From: Pachypanchax playfairii
Taxonomy: Eukaryota; Chordata; Actinopteri; Cyprinodontiformes; Aplocheilidae
Assembly: GCA_006937955.1 (NCBI GenBank)
Contig: SSNP01000019.1
Span: 2,176,952-2,240,951, forward strand
Reading direction: 5' to 3'
Length of the DNA: 64,000 nt
In this document: piece by piece, positions 50,377-58,211 of the stretch
Position numbering within the stretch: position 1 is the first letter of the stretch
Layout: the number at the start of each line of letters is the position of its first letter
Notes under the pieces: generated by a model
What the model saw: only the letters and a program-made list of their open reading frames with translations
Databases searched by the model: none
What the model was told of the DNA's origin: nothing
Made by a program: the position numbers and the translations under genes

Positions 50377-53300
50377 AAGATTTGCAAATCTCAATTACCC
50401 ATATTTTATCCTCAATAACAGAACATACACAACATTTCAGATGTTTAAGCTAAAAAAGTACTTTTCTATTGAAAATTATAGCTAATTTTAAATTTAGTGG
50501 CAGCAACAAATGTAAAAAAAAACTGAAACAGAGACAAAAGGCTCAAAGTCACTTGCATGACTAAAAATAAAGGAACATTTGACAACTAATTTAGTTCATT
50601 GGCAGCCGTTCAATAAAATATCTATCTAAAGTGGTAATTTCAGAGAGCCAGAGCCTTGCAGATGTAAAAATGGGCAGAGATTCACTTATCTTTAACAAAG
50701 TGCTTCTAAAAACTGTGAAATATTTAGAGAAATAAATCAGAAACATACTTTGAAGATCTCATCTACAGTTAATAATCAAAAGATTTGGATAATCAGGAGG
50801 AAAAGCAACTAAAAACAAAATCCAGATGCTTCTTAAAATCAAAATCTGATGCATCACAAAATAATCTTTGTTTTAGGTTCCCAAAAAACAGTTTTAGAAA
50901 TAAACCCAATAACACTGATAAATTTTCAAATGACTGTTTATGTAACAGAAAAACAAACATCATTCTCTCTGCTCTACCGCACCTTGCAGTGTTTGTGTGT
51001 CCATGTGTGTTTGTGGGTGGATGGTTATGATTTTCAGTATGAACAATTAATTGTTGACAAAGAGTTATTGTGTAACCACGGAGATGACTGTGGCTCATGA
51101 GTTCGTGGGGGCCTCTTTGTAAATGACTGAATAAAAGTACGTTTTAGTGCAGATTTATCCACTGACTGGATTTCTAGTGCACATGCATGAGTACAGTACA
51201 TCGCTCTGTTGGAACGTGGTCCTCTGTATGGACCCTATAATAAGAACAACTACAAATACAAGTGCTCTTTTCACTAGTAGCTTTCCTGTCTTACAACTCC
51301 AGCTGCCAAGTTAAGTCAGAGGCGCGCAGGAAGTCAGAGGTTGCGCTTAAAACGATTGACTGATTGCATTTGCTACCAACTGAGGGATCAGTGCAAATGC
51401 ATAGAGCCTGGATCATATTACCAAGGCTGTGGCCCCAAAAGAGCGCAGCTGCTGTAAAATTCTGTGTCTGAAGATTAGTCCACTAAAGTCTCAAGCATGC
51501 AGTCATAGTCATCCCCAGCAAGACAGAACAGCTTTGTCTGGATCAAAATTTGGATCATAAACTGGAAGAATGGTTTTTCACGCAGACCGGTAACGTGGGT
51601 CGGTGTGTGTGTTATTTTGTATTTATGGAGAATCCATAAGGACATTACAACATATAAACCATTGCTCAAGCAGTCGCGAGCACAGATTAGAAGTGCGAGT
51701 TGCGTGATGCTGGCCTGTTTTGATGACTGTGTGTGGTGAAGGACTGGCTCACTGTCTGTTTCTGACCCATTACATCATACTGAACATGCATCTAAGGGCT
51801 GTAACTTCCTGCTCAGACACACATCAACAGCGCTGAGCCAAATCACTTGCCAAGTATTTATCACATCACAGAGGAAGCAGTCATGTTGTGGGAACAAATG
51901 AGAAACATGCAGTGGAAATTATCTGTTCCGAATTTACCAAACGGACTATTTGTAGACAATCAGAATAAATGATCTGAGTTTTTGTTGGTTTATTTATTAA
52001 AAATGTGAGACAGCTGTCGATATATGACGACGGCACCCTCAGTTTTTATCTCAAGACAGTGGATTAGTGGGGATAATGTCTGCCTTTACAGTAAAATACA
52101 TGCATTAGCACAACGTTTCAAAATATAGATCAGACAGACTTGTGTAAATATTCTACACTGAAATTAAAAGCACAAAAAAAAAAAAAGACTAATCCATCAA
52201 CCAGTTTGAAGCTCAGTAGCTTATTACAAGAAACTCCTGAAAAATCAGACTTTATTTTTTTGTTGTTTTTTCAAATGCATCATCTTGTGAGATGGAAGAA
52301 AAACTAAAGTCTCTGTGTGACTGGCTGTAAGATCTGAATAAAAAAATTAAACAAAAAAAAAAAAAAGAATACAGCAATGTTTAATCTGTTGTCCACTTCA
52401 GATTAAACTAAATTATTTATTTTCATCTGATGTTTTTAAGTTCAAATCTTCTGTTTCTAAAACACTTTTTGAGAGGTCTGATGTAGTGAGAGGAAACCCC
52501 TGATGCAGCAAAACAACACTTTTGGGGGATTTTCATCAATGTGAACTTTACAATGGAGACCATCTTCTGTGTCTTGCCCTCCAAAATAAAATAAACATTT
52601 CACAAAACAGGTTAAAAAAAGGATTAAAACATTTTAAAAATCTTTAAGAAGTACTTTATGTGCATGTGTATTAGTCATAAATAACAACAGAATATACTAA
52701 GATCAGGATGAAACTTTAGAGGGAAAACACAGAAGAGCATGATGTAGTTAATGCATGGCTGACTGCATTTTCAGTCTGCTTTCGCTCATGCACACTTATT
52801 GCACGTGAGGATGCATCGCAGGGTGTCTGACAGCTGATTTTGTGCAGAACCACATAGATGCAATGCCTTTGTGCTGTTTACTCAGTCCAGTGCTCAGGTT
52901 TGTCCTGCTCTGTTGCTCGTATGCGTGCAAGGAAATTTAATTTCAGTCTGCAATAATAATTTGCCTCCTATTGTTCACAGCATCCTGATGCCAAAACACC
53001 CAACTCAGGATGTCTAAGTTTATCATTTGAATGACAGTGAAGGATGCTGCAGCATGTTGGAGGAAAAGCCATGTCATACAGAAAAACTTAAACTTTTATT
53101 TGACACAAACTGAAGCACTACACTTCAGAAACATAAACACAACCTTAGAGAATTTATAAAAGAACTACTGCAAAAACATAAGAATTTTAATTAATAGGCA
53201 TTAAATTAGCCATCAGAAAAAAACATTTCAGTAACTCTTTAAATTATATTTTCCTATAAATACAAAATATGTCTTACAATAATATTATTGGTCTTTGCAA

Positions 53301-56300
53301 CTTGTAGTAAATACATCCCACACTAGAGAGCAGAACTTTTTTATATGGTTTAATAAAGCTGGTCTTTTGAGGAAGGTATTAATCCTGTTAAAGAGGAGCG
53401 ATCATAGAAAGTCGCATCGTATAAGATATACTTGGCATAATAAAGTTTGATCTAAAATAAATGTTGCACAAAATGTTGGTCAGTGATAAGAGTTTTAAAA
53501 AAACAGAAACACACAACCTGCCATTTGAAGGTTGCTGATGACATTATTTAAACTGTGACTGACAAACAATGTTCCATTTCACAGCCGCAAGTGTGACTGA
53601 GGATGAGAAATAAAAGTTTATTCTACCAATAACACATTGTTATTTTGTGATATATTGTTTACACATGACATCTGTTTCTGTTCGACAAAAAACAGAAGAA
53701 ACTTTAGGAGAAATTATTCTTTACTTAATCGTGTGCAAATTCCACTCTGGCAGCTGTCGGGAGCCTCTCTGCAGGCCTCCCATTAATACGATGCTGACTC
53801 AGCAATGTGCCTCATTGCACCAATTAAAGAGCTTAACGCTTGTTTACTCTGGGGAAAACATACACACTGCTCGTGTCACAGTTACTTTAACCTGACAACT
53901 CTACTCTTTATTGCAGTCAGCTATGCGGGACGTAGAGTGGTGATGAAATAGTGACACTTTGTTTCTCTCCAGTCACCAAATCACATTATCATACACATGA
54001 TTTATTTATGAATTAGCTATTTCTGACAAACCAAGTTCTTGCCATCAAACATAAAGACATGCAGCTTTGCAGAGTCATAAAATAATAATAATAAAAAAAA
54101 CTCTGTTGGCATTGGAACATTATGTGGCTAGTTTTATTTATTTATTTGTTGTCACAGTACAACAATCTGCATGACTATATGGACTGTTATAAGCAACAAC
54201 ACCAGCTCCTTTAAATCTTATAATAACAGGACATTTTGTAGTGAATCAATGCTGAGCTTTTTATTTTTGGAGCTGGGGTTGAATGTGGTGCCTCTATTCA
54301 TTTGTTTTGCACTCCAAAATCCCGCATGACCGAATATAGAACATAGAACTATACACTGTATGTATATTGTACATTGAAAGTAGACATTCACATGCAGGAC
54401 AGAAGTTAACCCAGGAAAACCTCATGATTACTGCAGTGAAAGTTAAAGCTGGAGTGCGTAACTTTTACATGTCCGTGAATGTCCGTTTCAGCCAAGCCAC
54501 TATCAGAGGAGATGACACAATGCAGATTAAGCCGATCGGCTCCTCAAACATCTCATGGTATTTTTCAATATATATAATTTTTACTTTGCGTGTCGACTTG
54601 CGACATTCCCGCGCTGTCGCACATGAAATTACGTCTTTTATGTCACAACAAGAAAAATAATAAGAAATAGAACGCAGTGTCTCGTAGCAGCCGGCAGAAC
54701 GTGAAGGTCGACATGGCGGAGAATCCAAATAAACAGCCGAGAGACACTTATCGGGAAGTGGATCCTACCACGAAAAAAAAAAAAAATTCCTGGATGTTCG
54801 GCAGAGGGACTATTGGCTAAGAAGGAAAGTGACCGAAGGAGAAGGCAAACGCGAATTTGTATCGGCGTCGCTTTTCCTCGGTGGAGAGAAGAGATCTGGC
54901 TGATGTTCAGGGGTGCATAAGTGGTCCGCAGGTCCGCACACACTGTCAAAATATAAAATGCGCACCAGATGAAACCCAGAGCGCCGAAGTTCCAGCTGAT
55001 CAGCTGATTCTGTCTCTATCTGTGTCAGTTTGTGTCTGTCAGTTTGCCAGTGTAGCTGACTGCAGGATTCTGCATCGTGTCAAAACTGAAAAAATTCACT
55101 GAATAAGACAAATAGATCATTGTGGCCCCAACAGCTGACTAATAAATTTCAACACCAAACTGTTAAATATAGATTAAAGTGAACAATCAAACCTGTAAAC
55201 AATCCAACCTGAACTCTGAAGGTTTTTTTACCAGTATTTTTATATTTTACTGGTTTCTCTTGATTTTTTCAACAATGAAATGATATTTATTGAAACAAAT
55301 ATAGAGCCAGGTAAAGTAAACAGACTGAATTTGAAGCTTGATTAAGACAGATACCGGTTGGAATAACAACGGCAGAGATAAAGCGGTGGCAGCTGGGCTT
55401 ACGTCATATGGAAGCGCCAGCTTTATTGTTGTAATGACGCAAAAATTCCGCTAGGGGGCGACAGAAGTTACAGAAGTTACGCACTATGGCTTTAAAAATC
55501 AATAAATCCCCAACAGAGATGTTTTAAACGAGAAATACCCTCAAAGTATATTGAATAACTCAAATATTGTAATATTGAACCCTACATTTGTATGTTCACA
55601 TCTGTGTAAGGACTGTTGTCTGCAGGTCTACACTGCATGGCCCGGAACTGAACACACAGAGTCTTTTAGTCGATTATAGAGGTATATGCGAAAAGATCGA
55701 CCCCTCAAGCACCATCTTTATATTTCTGTAGTGGAAAAATAAACTGAGCTAAAGAGCAAAAAGACAGACAGTAAACAGACAACGGGAGTTCTGAATACAA
55801 AAAATAAATAAACAAAGAGGTACTCACAATAATACAAGGGACGTATGAAAGAGAGCAAACTGGCAACTTGTAGGAAACACAATCCCAAAGACACAGAGAG
55901 AGTCAATATCTGTCATGTGTGTTTTTATATCTTCTGAAGTAACAGAATAAATCTATATGCTGCAGATGTTTTGTTTAAAACAGCTTTAAAAGGTTCTCTC
56001 CTGCTCACTGTTAGATTTACATCACCAGATTACTAAAATCTAAACCTTACAGCAAAACAGAGAGCCAGTAGTGACTGTGGAGTTTGTGTTGCAATTTTCT
56101 TTGATTTACAAACTCATTCCAACAAAATATTATGAAATCTAGAATTAACAAGGATCATTAGACATCCAACACAACACATTTGTAATGTTACAGGGGGCCA
56201 ACAGGGACATTTCCCCCAATTTAGCTCCTCATACAGTATAATGCAAACCTTGTGCAGGATAGTGAAACTCTCACACACACACTAGCAAAAACCTTTTTTA

Positions 56301-58211
56301 TACACACCAGTGCAAACCTTTTCTCACAACTGTGTGTGCATGAGAGTTTCACGAGTGTGTTTGAAAGGTTTTCTCTTCTGTAAATGAGAGATTTTCACCA
56401 GTATGTGAGAGGTTTTCACTATTGTGTACAAGGTTTGTGGCATAGTATAGATGAGATGTTGATGTCACTGGCGTGTATGCAAGCTAGTTCCAAAGAATGT
56501 CCATGGTGGTCCCTCATAGTATACTTTGTTGCCATGGTAACATAATGACAAGGCTTAAAGCACATAAAATTACATAAAAACACCCCTTTTCTACTTTTCT
56601 AACAATGACAAATGAAAAACAAAATGTTTGTTCTCTTAATGTGCCATTACTAGTTCTATGCTGAAGACTGTGTGTTTTGGTTTGACAGTGGTGCCTTCTG
56701 CACGTACAGTTTTAAAGAACTTCCATCCGCATCATGCATCAACATTAATGATGCCTTGTGAACAGCTTATGTAAGAGCTGTAGTCTCCCCTCCTTCCTTT
56801 GTAAATTCAGTCACGTCCAACTGGAGCTACAGACAAACTGAATAATACATCTGTGCTTCTCTAGGCAGAACCCTGCTCACACACCACTTCTGTATTTCTC
56901 TTCACTTCTCCCTCCATCCCAATGGGATAAGTACAAGTGCTTGACTTTTTCAGAGGGTACACAGGAAGCTATCAACAGTTTAACTGACATCTGAGTGCAG
57001 AAAGATACTGCCAAAAAGGAGACGTTTTTAAATGAAGCATATAACAAGACACTGCAGCAAAAGAAGTGAGAGAGTTCATCTCTTACCTACTGTAGTAGGC
57101 AGTCTGCAAAAGAAGACAATGTCTACAATCTTAGTACTCTACTGAGGGAGAGATGATAAATGTGGGGGTCAAAACAGAGCCAGTCAGAGCAGGGTATGGC
57201 TGCATGCTAGGGCAAAAAAAAAACGTTTTTTCTTGTTTCTTTTTGTATTAATACGTTCACAAAGGCCAATAGCATAAATAACTTACATCATTAAGCACTA
57301 AAGCAGGAACATAGGGTGACAGGAAAGGTGAAAGGGGGAAATCATCTCAAAAAGGGGGAAAAACAGAAGCAACAAGGTGTTAGCAGCAGCTTTCAGGGGT
57401 ATGAGCTGAAGTACAGGGAACACAGAACAAGAGAGGGTTGGAGGGTTGCTGACTTGCAATCTGCAGTTCAACTTTTCATTTTCTAGTGATGATTATGAAG
57501 CATAATTCCCCAGACAGGATAATTGTACAATTTGTATGAGACCAGTTGAAGTAGATTTGACTTCTAAAATTGCCTCATCACTGAACTCATTAGAGCAACA
57601 GCTGCCTCCATCTTTTACCCCCCTCTCTTTTTGCACTTTGTTTTAATCTGTGCATGCGCCTCAGGGTGGCAATGACCGAGTTAATGGTTTGGAGTGAGGA
57701 AGGGGGTGTACAGGAAATGCTATGCTCCTCAGTCCCACATTAGCGAGTGTGAAAGCAGACACACACATACACACATACATTCAAACAAACACACATCCTT
57801 GGATTAGGTCCAGCAGGAGAGGAGTTGTGTTAAAGGTTCTCTGCAGACAACAACCCCTAAGCAACACATTATACATCGTTTTAAAAACTGCACACATTCA
57901 TGCACTTATGAAGCAAACCCAACATTCTCTAAAAAGGATTGAGATACGACAGAGAACTCAGTTTGGAGATGTGTGGAACTATCAGGTCAGATAGATGAGA
58001 TGGCGAGACAAGAGCAGACAGGGGTATATGATGAGGAGCATCAGCAAATCAAAACAAAGAGGGGAGGTGGGAGGAACAAACCTTCGGGCTCTGTGCTTTC
58101 TTTGAGGACAACTTGCTTCAGTGGGCAGCAGAAGATTTCGTGACACTTAGCACGAAAAGGGGACCCTTTACTCCTTATATCCGCAGAGTGGATGGAGTCC
58201 TGCCGTAACAT
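17218..58211 (-). CDS. fgf13: fgf13 gene, spliced coding region (overview of all exons)
   Basis: Fibroblast growth factor homologous factor 13 is an intracellular beta-trefoil protein without a signal peptide. Family knowledge: it binds the C-terminal tail of voltage-gated sodium channels and, for some isoforms, microtubules, instead of signalling as a secreted FGF. Seen here: constant exons 2-5 of 111, 104, 196 and 137 coding bases join in frame (phases 1, 2, 0 and 1 at the junctions). Alternative first exons S (190 bases), U-like (31) and Y (130) all end in phase 1. The totals are 738, 579 and 678 bases, giving 245, 192 and 225 aa. Introns between constant exons are 4.8, 7.3 and 6.1 kb, and the S exon is 2.2 kb from exon 2. 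The N terminus of isoform S and the core match mammalian FGF13 better than my recollection of FGF11, FGF12 or FGF14. The a/b paralogue cannot be decided. Confidence 0.96.
19728..19819. repeat. (TTGG)n microsatellite in intron 4
   Basis: About 22 near-perfect 4-base units with two TGCTTGG interruptions. It creates spurious Asn-Gln-Pro-Thr open frames on the minus strand. Confidence 0.95.
20222..20656 (+). mobile_element. palindromic MITE, copy B (intron 4)
   Basis: Left end CAACCTCAGTTTACAGAAAT, interior GAGAAGCTAATGGCTAGCTG, right end TCTCAACAAACTGAGGTC. The ends are inverted repeats of each other and the order matches copies A, C and D. Moderately diverged. Confidence 0.6.
22142..22337 (-). 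CDS. fgf13: fgf13 exon 4, beta-trefoil core
   Basis: Internal exon of 196 bases, 65 codons plus one base of the next Val. It encodes residues 136-200 of isoform S, from EHFTQECKFKESVFENYYVT through the block [20 protein letters not shown] to PKPLK. It forms the second half of the FGF-type beta-trefoil, which in FHFs carries much of the sodium-channel-binding surface. The acceptor (GTCTCCCTCAACAG) and donor (G then GTAAAT) are both good. Compared with the mammalian exon as I remember it (199 bases), one Gln codon is missing: MHYRQQSGRG here, where mammals have three Gln. The length difference of exactly three bases supports a real in-frame deletion. Confidence 0.96.
22338..29686 (-). other. 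fgf13 intron 3
   Basis: 7.3-kb intron, the largest between constant exons. Mostly AT-rich single-copy-looking DNA. Segments at 22550-22960 and 25780-26090 look like candidate conserved noncoding DNA. A segment at about 27860-28170 is less AT-rich and may be an unnamed repeat. I searched by eye for the intronic miR-504 known in mammalian FGF13 and did not see it. Confidence 0.85.
29687..29790 (-). CDS. fgf13: fgf13 exon 3, beta-trefoil core
   Basis: Internal exon of 104 bases: two bases completing Thr101, then 34 codons ending in phase 0. It encodes MFNLIPVGLRVVAIQGVQTK and then LYLAMNSEGYLYTS, residues 102-135 of isoform S. This is the central part of the beta-trefoil and is nearly identical to mammalian FGF13. 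The acceptor is TCTCATCTTTTCAG and the donor is GTAAGT, both close to consensus. The 104-base length is the usual one for this exon across the FHF family. Confidence 0.97.
30932..31496 (+). mobile_element. TTAA-bounded MITE, family GAGGCC, copy 1 (intron 2)
   Basis: 565 bp from TTAAAGAGGCCCTTCC to GAAATGGCCTCTTTAA. The 11-base ends TTAAAGAGGCC are perfect inverted repeats, and the TTAA at each edge fits a piggyBac-type target duplication. The interior is shared at high identity with the element at 35064-35642 in the opposite orientation. It includes an AGCCAATCAGAG (CCAAT-box) word. No transposase. Confidence 0.85.
32723..32735 (-). promoter_or_regulatory. CTCF-like core motif in intron 2
   Basis: On the minus strand the sequence is CCACTAGGGGGCG, a close match to the vertebrate CTCF core (CCASYAGRKGGC). 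It lies in intron 2, outside the recognised MITEs. Motif match only. Confidence 0.4.
32893..33418 (+). mobile_element. TTAA-bounded MITE of a second family (intron 2)
   Basis: 526 bp from TTAACGCTACGGGGACG to CTTGGTCCCCAGAGGGTTAA. The ends are imperfect inverted repeats, and the right end is a widespread teleost motif (TTAACCCTCTGGGGACC). The interior is CpG-rich at 32895-33125 with a 14-base palindrome CATCGTCGACGATG. Open frames on both strands here are shadows; no transposase is recognisable. Confidence 0.8.
35064..35642 (-). mobile_element. TTAA-bounded MITE, family GAGGCC, copy 2 (intron 2)
   Basis: 579 bp, TTAA at both edges, same family as 30932-31496 but inverted. Its reverse complement starts TTAAAGAGGCCCTTCC and follows copy 1 block by block (for example CCCGAGTTCTCCCGAGTCCG and TAGCATGCTGCT). 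It lies only about 260 bp from exon 2, in the intron just downstream of its donor. Confidence 0.85.
35906..36016 (-). CDS. fgf13: fgf13 exon 2, first constant exon
   Basis: Internal exon of 111 bases. It begins AG, completing the shared Glu codon supplied by any first exon, then 36 codons, then one base of Thr101. It encodes PQLKGIVTKLYSRQGFHLQL and QADGTIDGTKEEDSGY, residues 65-100 of isoform S, the start of the beta-trefoil. The acceptor is TGTCTGTGTTTCCACAG and the donor is GTAAGT. GFHLQL where mammals have GYHLQL, and EEDSGY for DEDSTY, are conservative or loop changes. Every alternative first exon must splice here. Confidence 0.97.
36017..38237 (-). other. fgf13 intron between exon S and exon 2
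   Basis: 2.2-kb intron for the S isoform; the U and Y isoforms skip over it. An AT-rich body with a more balanced segment at 37300-37640 that may be conserved noncoding DNA. No additional first exon recognised. Confidence 0.8.
38238..38427 (-). CDS. fgf13: fgf13 alternative first exon S (A-type N terminus)
   Basis: Coding part is 190 bases: 63 codons plus G. It begins [20 protein letters not shown], continues KSNACRCVSS and ends with the basic run KKRRRRRP at residues 56-63. In FHF biology this long N terminus acts as a sodium-channel long-term inactivation particle, and the basic cluster is a nuclear/nucleolar signal. Start choice: ATG at 38425-38427 has G at -3 and +4, and its product aligns end to end with the mammalian A/S isoform with one extra residue near position 40. 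The donor is G then GTCTGT, a weak site because position +3 is C. The S exon lies only 2.2 kb from exon 2. Confidence 0.96.
38428..39250 (-). promoter_or_regulatory. fgf13: CpG-enriched 5' flank and promoter region of exon S
   Basis: Directly upstream of the S-exon ATG, and densest at 38.80-39.24 kb, CpG dinucleotides are much more frequent than in the AT-rich rest of the window (for example the cluster GCGACGCCACGCCGGG near 39071). This is what a TATA-less vertebrate promoter and 5' UTR would look like. I see no convincing TATA box and cannot place the start site. A G+A-rich run (plus-strand sense) lies at 39160-39205. Confidence 0.55.
39251..40082. other. between S and U-like first exons, nothing recognised
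   Basis: AT-rich interval with a poly-T/A run near 39360. Open frames here are short and without family resemblance. It separates the S promoter area from the RE1 site. Confidence 0.5.
40083..40103 (+). promoter_or_regulatory. RE1/NRSE motif (REST binding site)
   Basis: TTCAGCACCATGGACAG matches the 17-bp RE1 consensus NTYAGMRCCNNRGMSAG at every position. The last bases of the 21-bp form (AAG instead of GCC) do not match. REST silences neuronal genes outside neurons, and FHF genes are neuronal, so the placement between the U-like and S first exons is functionally sensible. Binding is inferred, not shown. Confidence 0.7.
40260..40290 (-). CDS. fgf13: probable fgf13 alternative first exon U (B-type N terminus)
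   Basis: A short open segment ATG to donor encodes MTFPLRKCVS plus the first base of Glu, followed by GTATGC. Three things support it. The phase matches exon 2. The peptide length is 10, where my recollection of the mammalian U exon is nine residues (MALLRKSYS). The pattern L-R-K-x-x-S sits just before the junction. Spliced to exons 2-5 it gives 192 aa, the length I recall for mammalian isoform 2. The ATG has A at -3. The area upstream to about 40.63 kb has more CpG than the surrounding sequence, as a promoter would. Against it: only a few residues match, the donor is not strong, and such a short exon could arise by chance. Confidence 0.5.
40291..40640 (-). promoter_or_regulatory. possible 5' flank and promoter of the U-like exon
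   Basis: This stretch upstream of the U-like ATG has several CpG-containing words (AGGCGTAG, ATCGAGGCG, CCGGCAGGCGCTGTCG, AGGCGCGACT), in contrast with the CpG-poor DNA on either side. No clear TATA box is seen. If the U-like exon is real, transcription would start in or near this interval. Confidence 0.35.
41049..41062 (+). promoter_or_regulatory. weak CTCF-like motif
   Basis: CCACTTGATGGCGC fits the relaxed CTCF core but with non-preferred bases in the middle. It lies about 0.8 kb upstream of the U-like exon. Low-confidence motif match. Confidence 0.2.
41439..41490. repeat. (AT)n microsatellite
   Basis: About 26 uninterrupted AT dinucleotides followed by a short ACAC run. Confidence 0.97.
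41491..44206. other. U-to-Y intron segment, no gene recognised
   Basis: Intronic for the Y isoform. Contains the CTCF-like motif at 42852. A less AT-rich segment at 42440-42640 yields open frames on both strands without family resemblance. Confidence 0.5.
42852..42865 (+). promoter_or_regulatory. CTCF-like core motif upstream of the U-like exon
   Basis: CCACTAGAGGGCAG is a good match to the CTCF core, on the plus strand, 2.6 kb upstream of the U-like exon. With the minus-strand motif in intron 2 it would make a divergent pair around the S/U promoter area. Motif match only. Confidence 0.4.
44215..45035. mobile_element. hAT-type MITE with 8-bp target duplication
   Basis: 821 bp with 13-base near-perfect terminal inverted repeats: CAGGGGCGCAGAT at the left and the complement of CAAGGGCGCAGAT at the right. 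It is flanked on both sides by the 8-base direct repeat GTGGAGGA (44207-44214 and 45036-45043). An 8-bp duplication plus CAGGGGCG-type ends is diagnostic of the hAT superfamily. G-rich runs lie next to each end. No transposase recognised, so non-autonomous. Confidence 0.92.
45044..49740. other. U-to-Y intron segment, no gene recognised
   Basis: AT-rich DNA with one (AG)n microsatellite. A CpG-richer stretch at about 46740-47050 may be a relic repeat. Open frames are short and without family resemblance. Confidence 0.5.
47932..47982. repeat. (AG)n microsatellite
   Basis: About 25 uninterrupted AG dinucleotides. Confidence 0.97.
49741..49950. other. unexplained GC- and CpG-rich island
   Basis: About 200 bases clearly richer in G+C and CpG than the surrounding intron. 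On the plus strand they are preceded by an acceptor-like tract (TGTCCTGTCATCAG), with open frames in two phases to about 49900 and 49949. The peptides (for example HICRGMCNERSWPLARTDWL) match no family I know. It could be a noncoding exon, a regulatory island or an old retro-insert. Confidence 0.3.
50279..50840 (+). mobile_element. decayed teleost DNA transposon, one end
   Basis: It starts TTCAACCCCAATTACAAAAA AGTTGGGG and continues with AGATTTGCAAATCTC, CCCATATTTTATCC and GGGCAGAGATTCA, ending in TCATCTACAGTTAATAATC. I recognise this order from a high-copy teleost DNA transposon whose full copies go on into a transposase with a helix-turn-helix start. Here the copy is eroded, invaded by an (AT)n expansion, and I cannot follow it past about 50840. 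Superfamily (Tc1/mariner-like) uncertain. Confidence 0.65.
50319..50370. repeat. (AT)n microsatellite inside the transposon relic
   Basis: About 26 uninterrupted AT units located where the transposon family normally has a short A/T-rich spacer. Confidence 0.97.
50841..54442. other. U-to-Y intron segment, no gene recognised
   Basis: AT-rich with poly-A runs near 52170 and 52350. The interval 53720-53930 is more balanced and holds words such as CCTCCCATTAATACG and GCACCAATTAAAGAGC, a possible conserved noncoding element. Confidence 0.5.
54443..55495 (+). mobile_element. 1.05-kb TTAA-bounded element with relic coding sequence
   Basis: The left end TTAAAGCTGGAGTGCGTAAC is the inverted repeat of the right end GTTACGCACTATGGCTTTAA, and both edges are TTAA, fitting a piggyBac-type duplication. 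Inside, on the plus strand, 54843-54890 encodes RQTRICIGVAFPRWRE, and an ATG at about 54713 opens MAENPNKQPRDTYREVDPTT. The first resembles a short motif I have seen in teleost repeat-derived predicted proteins. Frames are broken by a poly-A slip and stops. A CTCF-like word sits near the right end. Confidence 0.8.
55448..55460 (+). promoter_or_regulatory. CTCF-like core motif carried by a transposable element
   Basis: CCGCTAGGGGGCG matches the CTCF core closely and lies inside the right end of the TTAA-bounded element, so it arrived with the insertion. Motif match only. Confidence 0.35.
55496..56243. other. intronic DNA, nothing recognised
   Basis: AT-rich sequence between two mobile elements. 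No exon-like structure seen. Confidence 0.5.
56244..56437. mobile_element. small foldback element
   Basis: 194 bp beginning CAAACCTTGTGCAGGATAGT and ending ACTATTGTGTACAAGGTTTG. The two arms pair over about 33 bases with few mismatches, and the interior repeats the AACCTTTT/AAAGGTTTT theme in both orientations. The flanks share a short ATAGTATA/CAGTATAA similarity that could be a degraded target duplication. Probably a palindromic MITE. Confidence 0.7.
56438..58081. other. intron downstream of exon Y, nothing recognised
   Basis: No repeat or exon that I can name. CA-rich at 57760-57795 and purine-rich close to the exon Y donor. Confidence 0.5.
58082..58211 (-). CDS. fgf13: fgf13 alternative first exon Y
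   Basis: Coding part from ATG at 58209-58211 is 130 bases: 43 codons plus G. It encodes MLRQDSIHSADIRSKGSPFR, then AKCHEIFCCPLKQVV and LKESTEPE, clearly the FGF13 Y-type N terminus with its Cys-rich CHEIFCCP block. The donor is G then GTTTGT, phase 1, so it joins exon 2 with the shared Glu and gives a 225-aa protein. ATG context is A at -3. The exon lies about 22 kb upstream of exon 2, beyond the S and U exons. Some changes (IRSKG for LKKKE, VVLKES for VHHKEN) look like ordinary divergence. Confidence 0.93.

Noticed and set aside
54265..54285. GGAGCTGGGGTTGAA as the far end of the transposon starting at 50279
   Set aside because: Only a short imperfect match, and the 4-kb interval between holds no transposase sequence that I can see.
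54638..54949. Minus-strand 103-codon open frame
   Set aside because: It runs antisense through the TTAA-bounded element with a poly-Phe stretch from the poly-A slip.
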